A stretch of 64,000 nucleotides of DNA from Codonopsis lanceolata (lineage: Eukaryota > Streptophyta > Magnoliopsida > Asterales > Campanulaceae): the NCBI GenBank assembly GCA_013146195.2, contig CM028383.1, positions 16,019,642-16,083,641 of the forward strand, in the 5' to 3' direction. The notes under the pieces are model-generated. The model saw nothing but the letters and a program-made list of their open reading frames with translations. It was not told where the DNA came from and searched no databases. Below are positions 38,701 through 47,725 of this stretch, piece after piece. The stretch's first letter is position 1; each line of letters opens with the position of its first letter. The position numbers and the translations under genes were made by a program.

Positions 38701-40079
38701 ATACAGAGACATATATACACACATCATATGTTCTGGCCCTAAGGGGATGTGAACCTAACGTCTATCACTAGGTCACCCCTTGGTGTTTAGACCTACATGT
38801 AATTGTCCCTTTTTTTTGGATGCTCCTATTCCTAAAATTTTCCTTGCTTAGATTCAATGGGATGAGCCAGCTACCATCCAAAGGCCTGAGAGGGTTTCGG
38901 CATGGGAGATAGAGCCTTTTGTAGCTTCGTCTTCATTAGACCTTCCTCCACCTACACTGAAGAGCAAAAGGCCCCGGCCTGTTGACCTTCCACTTTCTGG
39001 TATATGATACGATTCCCTTATGCTATGCTTGAGAGTCGAAGAGAAAAAAATGAAGAATAGATGATTCGTGACCCTCTATCTCTCATTTATTCTTTTCTCT
39101 CTCCATTTTTAATTTTCCAATTGAAATGTTGAAGTATTCAGTTTAAGTATCTATTTTTGTCTTTTGGCAATGTAGAAGCTACTACATATTCAGCAGCTTC
39201 ACCTTTCCGGTATCAAGGGTCAACCACATTACTTGAAGTAAGCCACTTAAGTAACACTGTCGAGATCCATAAGAACGTCACAGAACGGTCTACTCTAACA
39301 GATTATGCCTCTCCTCCCTCATCAAGAGCAAGCAATTGCCATGTACTCAACCAAGTTGAAAATGGGAAAAAACCTGAGACTTTAACAGGTTGCAGATTAT
39401 TTGGGATAGATTTGAGAAACAATTCAAATAACCTTCCTCCACCAGAAAAGGAAGTGACCGGTTTGAACGCTGTCTCCAAAATTGGTCCCACCGGAGAGGC
39501 CCTTGAAGCTGATAAGGCTCCAAAATCCGAGCAGTCACTAAAGGAGAAGAGTCTAGTTCAATTAGAGGTAACATCAACTAAGGAAGTACAAAATAAGCAG
39601 GGTTGTACTACTTCCACGAGAACTCGTACTAAGGTGCAAATGCAAGGGGTGGCTGTTGGTCGAGCTGTAGATTTGACTATATTGGAAGGGTATGAAGACC
39701 TAATAAACGAGCTGGAGAAGATGTTTGAAATTACAGGAGAACTTCACACTAGGAAGAAATGGGAAGTTGTTTACACAGATGACGAGGGAGATATGATGCT
39801 TGTGGGTGATGATCCGTGGCAGTAAGTCATTTTATTTTTTTCATGGCATTGTGTTAACTCCATAGGTTTGATACATAGTGATACGTGTCAGTGATTAGTT
39901 ATCTTAGCTCTCATTTATTTTCTTGTTGCAGGGAATTCTGTAGGATGGTGAAGAAGATGTTTATATATACTAGTGAGGAGGTCAAGAAGATGAGTACTAG
40001 GTTCAAGCTTCCCGTATCGTCTTTGGAGGGTGAAGGAACAACGACAAGCCTAGTTTCGGAGCTAAAATCTGAAGATTGA
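35799..40079 (+). CDS. ARF: Auxin response factor, clade B repressor (ARF9/ARF18-like)
   Basis: Thirteen coding exons by my splicing: 35799-35847, 36468-36577, 36672-36767, 36867-36923, 37026-37178, 37371-37455, 37880-37970, 38095-38259, 38343-38456, 38546-38618, 38852-38999, 39176-39821, 39932-40079. They join in phase to 644 codons plus TGA. The protein starts MAHVLDAHRASS, then YAELWRACAGPLVEVP. The B3 DNA-binding domain is at about 126-230 (TASDTSTHGGFSVLRKHA, GQPRRHLLTTGWSTFV). The auxin-response region is at about 245-335. NLS-like KSKRPRP follows, then RLFGIDL (454-460), a repression motif of clade B ARFs. The C-terminal PB1 domain (~533-620) has VGRAVDL and the acidic TDDEGDMMLVGDDPW. 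It should bind auxin-response elements in the nucleus and repress via TOPLESS-type corepressors; Aux/IAA binding through PB1 is inferred. One junction (exon 9/10) needs a GC donor. Confidence 0.95.
38457..38545 (+). other. Non-canonical GC-AG intron in ARF
   Basis: To keep the conserved ...EGEESPERRFTGTIVGV sequence, exon 9 must end GAGAGAAG at 38456. The intron then begins GCAGCT and ends TTAACAG at 38545. No GT at or near this point preserves the frame. GC-AG introns are a known minor class, usually with an AAG/GC junction as here. Confidence 0.75.
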
Positions 40080-42830
40080 GTGCTGCTCTTTCTCCTCTTT
40101 TTAGGGTTGGGTTATGTGATATGTGGCGGATTAAGGAGCTCAGTTTTTTTTGTTTGAGCTACAAAAATGGAAGTGGTAGACTATGTAGGTTCTAGTAGGA
40201 GACCTGGAATTGTGAATACTTTGTTTAGGGGGTGTTCTGGTTTTTTGATAACAGAATGTGTTTTGGTTGTAACAATGTTGTTTGGAGCTGAGGGTATAAT
40301 ATTAGGGTTGATCTTTTAATAGGTCGGTCTACTTGATGATCTTGTCTGGCCATCAGGGGATTTGCAATACTTATGTTGGAGCAAACATGTTTCTGTTTGT
40401 TGTTGTAAAACATCGAATAGGACGGTGCATGTTTTATCTGATTAGTTAGACCATCTTCTCCTTCTGGTATGTACAAAATGCCACCAACTTAAGTGATGGT
40501 CTAGAACCAATGCACACTCTTCATTTTAGTGAGGTGGACACTTAGAGCAAACTTGTCTGTAGAGAATGGAATGACTCGATTATCCTGATAATGCGGTCGC
40601 ACTCAGGATTGCGACCGCATCCGATGGTAATACGGTTGCATCGAGTAAGGCGATGCGGCCACATCGGTGCAGCATATTTGTTTTTTCACGTTTCTTTGTT
40701 TAGATTTTTAGGGTACTGTATCTTTATATATAATTATAACCTTAAAACGTACTTAAGGTTGATATAATAAAATTTTAATAGTTTGTTGACTACAATCTCT
40801 CTCTATATATTCTCATTGATTGATCTTGGATCACTATTTTAATTGTTTGTAAAGTTTTTCGTTGTGTACAACATTACAATTTATTTATATTGAAAAAAAT
40901 ATTATCCATCTTGCCTCAATGATAAATTCTTATTAATTCTTGACCACCACACGAATCAAGTGATTTAGGAGTGAGTGATACCATCTCCAAAATATCATGT
41001 CTCCTTTTTCATGCTATTAACGATTAAAGCAAGATATTTCCTTGTTTAAAGGGCATTGACACTTTTTTGCCTCACCAAAAGGGTACCACTAAAAAGAGTG
41101 GAGAGTAGGCATGTGGTCCAAATGGGAGGGCAAAGAGATGTATGCTGAAGTATAAACACGTTTTTCATTTGTGATTTGCCAAAGGTTCTTAAGAGAAAAG
41201 TTTAATCAAATCAAATCAAATCTTCTGAATCTTATCTTTTCTTACCGAAAATAACAATAAGAGCTTCTCCGATATGCATTATTTTTATATATTTTTTATT
41301 TGGGTTTTATTGTAATTTACATACTTTTTTTATTTCATTTAAAAATATATCTTCTTTAATTTTATTTTTATATTTCTCAGCAATTAAATTTATTTAACTT
41401 TATTTAATATATTTCAATCATATTTAAGACATAAATTAATTTAAAAATAATAAAGTACTCATAAATTGTATATTTTATAATTTAATTAATAAATTATATA
41501 TAAAACACATATTATAGATAACTCGTAAAATAACATAAATAGAAAATTACATAAAACATTAGAATTTAAAAAATACATAAAATGATACAATTACGTAAAA
41601 TATAAATACTTAAAAATTACATCAAAATACTTAAACAAGTAGCACTAAAATGCATACCTTTTTTCTTCAACTGTACATTTACTTGCTCACATCTAATTGA
41701 TACATGACAAATTGTAGAGAAAATAAAGAAGGTTGAGGTGATATATTTATAGAGAATAAGAAAGAATAAAAAAAGGCTTTAAAAATATAAAACCCAAACA
41801 ACCCCCCTCCCCACCTCCACACAACGAATAAAAAATCAGAACCATAAGTTTTTTCTTTTTAAAGAAATCGAAAAATGGGAAAATTCAGACTTCAATCAGA
41901 CGCTAGGACCCACCCTATCGACCTTCTTACTCGCCCCTCCGCGCGTGTGGTGCGCGCGCCATGTGTGAGGTAATGATGCATCACACTGCCCCCTCCTTGT
42001 CTCTTTTTCTTAGTGACCGATTTTCTTCTTCCCCAAATAGACTATCTCTCCTCTCTCCTAGGTGGATCATCTAAGAATAGCTCCCCCATTGTTTGAGAAT
42101 GTCTTCTTCCAATGAAGACACCCCAAAAATAAACATTGGGATGTTGTAAAGGGTTTAGAGTTGGATTGGAAGTAGATAGAGTTGCTTTCAGGAATGGTAG
42201 CATTATTGTGTCTGTTTGTTTCATAAAGAAGGTGGAGGTAGGAGCAATTAATAAGTATTATTAGAGTCTGGTTGATAAGAGACAAGATAGGGAATACAGA
42301 TCCATCCTTCTTACTCTTAGTATAGGGTTTGCCCTATCTGTGTAAGCAAGGGTTGTTTTCAGTTTTCACAAAGATAACTTCCTTTAAAAGGCAAGTATTG
42401 TTCTAGTCAAGAAATATTCACTAAATAAAGATTTGTTAAAGGCCACAGAAGGAGTGTTTATATATATTCTCTTATTTTTCTCACTCAAATACCAGTAGAC
42501 AATTTTTTAATACACCCTTAGTTTTGGGTAAAGAGTCCATCTTTGAAAATTTTAATTATTTTAGGGGAATATATTAATATCATTGAAGTTAGTCATAATT
42601 ACAAAAAAAATACTTAAGTATAAGCAATGTGTTTATAACACAAGTGGAGAGTAAAGATAAAATGCTATAGAAATTATAAACATAATTTTGAAATTAGACT
42701 CTTAAAGTGATACATCAAAAGATAGAATAGTTGACTTTTCACCCAGCCTGGAAGGAGTATTAAAAAACACATAAAAATCAAATTAATTGGGGAATCATTA
42801 TCATCACTCTATTTTTTCTACTGTCGATTT
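40080..42830. other. ARF 3' UTR and intergenic DNA
   Basis: The 3' UTR probably covers roughly the first 300-400 bp (no firm polyadenylation site). A perfect GC-rich hairpin lies at 40591-40620. From 41240 to 41780 the DNA is extremely AT-rich, and 41800-42000 is C-rich. I recognise no further gene. Confidence 0.5.
40591..40620. repeat. Perfect 11-bp inverted repeat
   Basis: Arms ATGCGGTCGCA (40591-40601) and TGCGACCGCAT (40610-40620) flank an 8-base loop. Related half-sites (ATGCGGCCACAT, ACGGTTGCATC) follow to 40670. No T-run follows, so it is not a simple terminator. Confidence 0.85.
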
Positions 42831-43105
42831 AGGCATCGTTTGGTGCAGCGTTTTGAAAACGCAGTTTTTTTCTAAACGCAGCGTTTTTAAAACGCAACAT
42901 TTTCAAAACGTAATTTTTTTTCTTGTAAACATGTTTGGAAAACTATTTCAAAACGCTATTTTTATAAACAAAATAATTATAAACGCAACACATTTTTAAA
43001 ACGCTGCACATTTTTAAAACGCTGCATTGAAACACTTTAAAAGAGAAAACGATGTATTTTTTACCAACGTTTTAGTCAAAACACTCCACCAAAAATGCAC
43101 TTAAT
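42831..43105. mobile_element. MITE-like foldback rich in AAAACGC motifs
   Basis: The left GGCATCGTTTGGTGCAGCG and right CTCCACCAAAAATGCAC are imperfect inverted ends. Between them AAAACGC/GCGTTTT motifs recur about ten times in both orientations. It resembles hAT-type MITEs that begin GGCATCGTTTGG. No clear target duplication is visible. Confidence 0.55.
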
Positions 43106-43205
43106 AGGTACTTCATTTTGTTTGTACCAATTGTCTCATAAGTTTTATTTGTAGTGCCCCAGTTAAAAAGAGAAGTGCTTTGTAAAATATATATTATAAA
43201 ATAGC

Positions 43206-43700
43206 TCAGGGTTTAACTGGTGATCCTAATCGAATTGTGCTAAATATAATTGACGGTTTAGATTGAGACGGTTTAGATTGATTCGTAAGTATGTGAGTTG
43301 CAAATGAACCCCTTAGTTATCAGTTATGTTTGAATTACCACTCCACAATTACATATAAAACCTTCAATTGTGGGTTTTGTTTGAATTACACCGTCAGTTA
43401 TGAGTTTTGTTTATTCCGACTATTCATTGAACTGATCTTATACCGACACCGTGCCATTATAAAAAGTTCAGGGTCTAACTGGTGATCCTGATCAAATTGT
43501 GTTAAGCACAACTGATGGTCCAGATTGATTCGTAAGTATGTGAGTTACAAATAAGCCCCTTAGTTATCAGTTATGTTTGAATTACCCCTCCACAATTACA
43601 TATAAAACCTTTAGTTGTGGGTTTTGTTTGAATTACCCCACTAGTTATGAGTTTTATTTATCCCGACCATTTATTGAACTGATTACATACCGATACCATA
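43206..43700. repeat. Tandem duplication, ~262-bp period
   Basis: Unit 1 begins CAGGGTTTAACTGGTGATCC at about 43207 and unit 2 begins CAGGGTCTAACTGGTGATCC at 43469. Both continue with CGTAAGTATGTGAGTT, TTAGTTATCAGTTATG and ACAATTACATATAAAACC. Non-coding; divergence is modest. Confidence 0.85.
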
Positions 43701-44074
43701 TCTATGATACAAACACGTATACTAGTTCACCGTCATGCAAAACTTCCAAGTGGAAATGACTAGCATTTTTGGGCTTAGGCAACAACAACTTCCTTATATT
43801 CGTTATAAATAGCTTTCATGAGATTCTGACTTTCTTGTTTTTTATATATAAAGAGTAGCCATGTCCGTCAGGCTGTTTATTCAAAAACAATTACAAATGA
43901 AACGGTCTAGGAGAATTTTTCTTGGATTCAAAATGAGCGATGTAAGATATGCAATATGTTACTACCATTTTTAATTCCAACTCAAACACCAAATATTTGA
44001 TGGATTGAACGTCATACTTGGGCATCGCACACTAATCAATCACATGTCATGACTAATTGACTCATGACATTGAT

Positions 44075-44617
44075 CAACGTTCTAAAAATCGTTAGGCGAC
44101 CGCTAAGCGGCACTCTAGCGCCTATGGGACTAGTCGAGACGTAATCGGGGCCTAGAAATAAGACATAATTATCATTTTTTGATAATTTACATTAAATATC
44201 AAACACATTGACTACAAAATTAATTTTTTTTTATGTTTGTCATTTTATCAAACACTTGTCTATATTTGTAAAATGAACAAAAATATACAAACGTACCATT
44301 AATCTCAATTCTCAACAACCCCAAAGCAATAAACTAACCAATTTTGGAACAAAAAAAAGAAAGATATTACACCAGTTCGCCCCCCCTCCATTACCTCGCT
44401 CTCTGCCTCACCATTACTACTCCCCCTTCCTTCTCCAGTTCGACCCCTCTTCCTTCGGTCATGCGTCATGCGAAAATCAAAGCACAAAATAAATTAAGGT
44501 CGGCGAGGTTTGGCGTGGCTTGTCGATTAAGCGGCATTAGAAAATCGCGATAATAGAGAGGGGCCTAACGCCTAAGCGAAGTTTAGACGGAGCTAGACAG
44601 AGAATTTTAGAATACTG
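44075..44617. mobile_element. hAT-type MITE with 8-bp duplication
   Basis: The element begins CAACGTTCTAAAAAT and ends ATTTTAGAATACTG, an imperfect TIR with CA...TG ends. It is flanked by ACATTGAT (44067-44074) and GCATTGAT (44618-44625). Subterminal CGTTAGGCG / CGCCTAAGCG motifs are inverted. 543 bp; internal frames are not genes. Confidence 0.8.
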
Positions 44618-44779
44618 GCATTGATTGAGAACTTTTCCCAACATTTCCATTTACATAACTTCAAACACAAAAACCTCAGCTTGGGCAAATTTGTTCAGGC
44701 CCAATATATGAAGTGAAGGATAGCATTAGTACTTGAAACTTGATGGATGTTGAGGTGTCCGTGATCCTCGGCTTGTTCA

Positions 44780-45342
44780 GTTGTTCTTCAGTTCAAAAAG
44801 TACGTAACCATGCACATGGTTGCACCGATTATACATGTAAATAAAATTATATATTAAATTAAAATTTAATAATATGTAATTATTTTTTTAAATATTAAAA
44901 AATAAACAAAAAATAATAAATGGTAAAATTAAATATAGAAAATCCAATAAATTTGAAAAAAATAAAATAAATTTTGGAATACTTTTTACATAAAATAATT
45001 TTCGTTCAACATGTACGACTATTGCAACAATAAATATCACATAGTAATTCTAGACAAAGCTACATACAACTTATGATAAACAAAAACATATTTTCAAATG
45101 GAGTCTTATATTAGACAATGACTTACATGATTTTTATTCATAGACATTGCGTAATACATAATCAATAAAAATGTTTTATCTGAAATTTGAAAGAAATTCT
45201 ATGATCAAATAGTATCAGTGACATTCTTGAAATCAAAAGAGTACCACCAAAATTATCTTTTGAAAGAACTCAACCTTCTAAAACATGGTTTCTCAGCCTT
45301 ATAACAATTAATCTCGTGTTATTGCATAACTCAAGTGAATAG
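44780..45342 (-). mobile_element. Helitron helicase remnant, third copy
   Basis: A diverged copy of 24388-25610 (shared ATTTTCGTTCAACATGTACGA, GTAATTCTAGACAAAG, CAACCTTCTAAAACATGG), decoding on the minus strand to the same PIF1-like helicase end. The LTR element starting at 45348 is inserted in its upstream part. Confidence 0.7.
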
Positions 45343-45347
45343 ACTAT

Positions 45348-45596
45348 TGTTAATTTTGGTATTTGGATGGGATGTATTAAGGGTAGCCGGACCACCACCA
45401 TTGACGGTGGTGGCGAGAGCGAAAGAGAAGAGATCGCGATGAGCAGAGAGAGAGAAAGAAATTATTATTATTGAAATTGAATTCTCTACAAAAATAAAAC
45501 TATTACATCACTATTTATATCTAAAAACAAACTAATGGACTAACTAACTAATGGACCCAAATGGGCTTTCATTGAAATGGGCCTATATTTTCAACA
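45348..45596 (-). repeat. 3' LTR of the transducing element
   Basis: Direct repeat of 47471-47720 with a handful of differences, clustered near 45410-45440 against 47535-47565. That low divergence suggests recent insertion. Confidence 0.93.
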
Positions 45597-45704
45597 CACC
45601 CCCTCAACTCGAACATGCAACTATTGTGAAATGTTCGAGTTGGAGAAGTGCAAACAAATGAGTCTCAATGGACCGGGCCTCTTGGGCCAATACAAATCAG
45701 ATGA

Positions 45705-45789
45705 GCCTATACGGCAAATGGGCCTATACGACAGATGGGCTTATACGGCAAATGGGCCTTTACGGCAAATGGGCCTATACGACAAATGG
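45705..45789. repeat. 17-bp tandem repeat, five units
   Basis: The unit GCCTATACGGCAAATGG is repeated about five times with small changes, between the 3' LTR and the captured genes. A second, ~55-bp duplication around CGAACACTTGTAGTAGA follows at about 45830-45925. Confidence 0.85.
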
Positions 45790-46491
45790 TAGTAACAATC
45801 TTTATCAAGATGTCAATCAAGTTGATCGAAGCCTACAAACGAATCACCTCGAACACTTGTAGTAGATGTAGTGCAAGTTGATCGGAGCCCACAAAACGGA
45901 TCACCCCGAACACTTGTAGTAGAATATTGAGAAGCACAAACAGGAGCAAATCCCCGAAAAGCTTGATCGATCAATGGCTAGTAGAAGAAGGAGTATCCAA
46001 AATGAACTTTTCTGTCCTAAAGATTACATCCTTAATCCAATAATGTGAATCGGACACCGACTACACAGTGAAATGAAAACCAAGTCAACATTTGACTTTG
46101 GTCATTCAAGAAGTTCAAACAAGAACATCCAGTAGAAGACAATGAGAAGAGTAATTGAGTCTCTTAACCTTGATAATTTGAGAGAAAGAAACTCGGATGG
46201 AACATTTTCCAAAGAATCGATTTAGAAACTTCGACCAACAATAAAATTGTTCGGCCAATGAATTCTCCGAAGAATGCTAACAAAAATCGGAGAGGGCAGT
46301 GAGATATTCGATTAAGAATTTCCATGAGCAATCTTGAATTTCTTGAGTTCTTGAACAAGAAGATTTGATTGTAGAGATTTGATTGTAGATGATCGGCTCC
46401 AATTCGGAGCCGCCTTCGATTGATTATTTGATTGATGAACTGGGTATTGCGAACATATTATGATAAGAAGAGGTTTTAAGAAGTTTCTCGA

Positions 46492-47457
46492 TCAATTTTC
46501 GATCGAGATTGATGTCATCAACACAAGAACAAGGAATTGAAAATATGTGGGTGTGGAAACAACATTAACCACATTTAGATACTGACTTTGCATAAGACAT
46601 TGATTGAGGGACGAACTTGATACTGTCTGTGATGTTGGCCATGAGCTTTGGCCTCCAAGAAAGCCCGAAATAATAACTGCCCAAGACACTTCATTGTGAA
46701 CAGGCATCATATCAAACATTTTGCAGGCTTGATCCATTTTACAAAAAACAGAATACAAATTAATCATCGAATTGCCCACGTATAAATTCGACAAACACCC
46801 ATTTTTCATTACCACCCCATGAACAATCATTCCAAGTAGTTCTGACATTTGGTGTGAACAAGAAGTGATCAAAGAAAGGTTCTTGGGTTTGATGTGATGA
46901 GGGATATAAATCCTTGAATCGGATGAATCTGCCATCGGGGGTAGTAAAATCAGAAGGACAAAATTCCCACTCGTCAAACACATAATCTGACTAAATAGTG
47001 TCCTTCTCATACAACCCACATCGCTTGCTAGATTTATAACCAGATCGGACATCTTGATGAGTCCTTCTAGCCGAGAATCATTCTTAATGTTGATACGGTG
47101 GAACTGGATGCGACCGGCCCAAGGAAGGGAAGACGGTTCAAGAAGGTGCTTGATCTTGTCGTTGTAAACATCCACCGCCAAAACTGTGTGCGTCGTCTCC
47201 GACATCAATTTCTCGCACAGGTGAGATCCAGTGAAGCCTCCCGCACCTATCATGCATTTCGTAATCGCCTTTATCGGATTCCCGTCCAGATCCACCCTCG
47301 CCGTCATTGACGACGCCATTTCCAAAATTTCGCCATGATTTGTAGAAGCGATTCGAAGCTTTACTTGGGTATTGGGCATTGTGGCCATGATTTTGATTTC
47401 TTGGATCAAAATTTGTATATTTGGATGAAGGGTTGAGGGAATAGATCTAAGAATCAA
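46492..47457 (-). CDS. Chimeric open frame: UDP-apiose/xylose synthase N-terminus + unknown + PPR
   Basis: A 321-codon uninterrupted frame. Residues 47-144 match the N-terminus of UDP-D-apiose/UDP-D-xylose synthase: ARVDLDGNPIKAITKCM, the NAD-binding GAGGFTGSHLCEKLM, DVYNDKIKHLLEP, WAGRIQFHRINIK and RLEGLIKMSDLVINLA. Similarity stops there, so the catalytic part is lost. Residues 145-~198 have no recognised match in this frame. In another frame the same DNA reads DEWEFCPSDFTTPDG with a stop upstream, probably a second captured fragment out of frame. Residues ~199-269 match a PLS-type PPR protein: GMIVHGVVMKNGCLSNLYVG, NSMINLYSVFCKMDQACKMF and EVSWAVIISGF. It could encode a novel fusion, but no function can be claimed. 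Transcription would start in the 5' LTR. Confidence 0.6.
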   Translation of the reverse strand: MILRSIPSTLHPNIQILIQEIKIMATMPNTQVKLRIASTNHGEILEMASSMTARVDLDGNPIKAITKCMIGAGGFTGSHLCEKLMSETTHTVLAVDVYNDKIKHLLEPSSLPWAGRIQFHRINIKNDSRLEGLIKMSDLVINLASDVGCMRRTLFSQIMCLTSGNFVLLILLPPMADSSDSRIYIPHHIKPKNLSLITSCSHQMSELLGMIVHGVVMKNGCLSNLYVGNSMINLYSVFCKMDQACKMFDMMPVHNEVSWAVIISGFLGGQSSWPTSQTVSSSSLNQCLMQSQYLNVVNVVSTPTYFQFLVLVLMTSISIEN

Positions 47458-47470
47458 GGCTCTGATACCA

Positions 47471-47720
47471 TGTTAATTTTGGTATTTGGATGGGATGTAT
47501 TAAGGGTAGCCGGACCACCACCATTGACGGTGGTGGCCGGAGGCTGAAAATAGAGATCGCGGTGCGGCAGAGAGAGAGAAAGAAATTATTATTATTGAAA
47601 TTGAATTCTCTACAAAAATAAAACTATTACATCACTATTTATATCTAAAAACAAACTAATGGACTAACTAACTAATGGACCCAAATGGGCTTACATTGAA
47701 ATGGGCCTATATTTTCAACA
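47471..47720 (-). repeat. 5' LTR of the transducing element
   Basis: Partner of 45348-45596, abutting the TGGTATCAGAGC primer-binding site at 47459-47470. Confidence 0.93.
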
Positions 47721-47725
47721 ACTAT

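Larger units (their letters stand above)
45348..47720 (-). mobile_element. Gene-transducing non-autonomous LTR retroelement
   Basis: Nearly identical direct repeats of ~250 bp begin TGTTAATTTTGG and end ATTTTCAACA. On the minus strand the 5' LTR (47471-47720) is followed directly by TGGTATCAGAGC (47459-47470), the initiator-Met tRNA primer site. A polypurine tract GTTGAGGGGGTG precedes the 3' LTR. Perfect ACTAT duplications flank it (45343-45347, 47721-47725). It has no gag or pol. Instead, in the direction of its own transcription, it holds fragments of at least two recognisable host genes plus non-coding repeats. It resembles gene-transducing elements such as maize Bs1. Confidence 0.95.
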
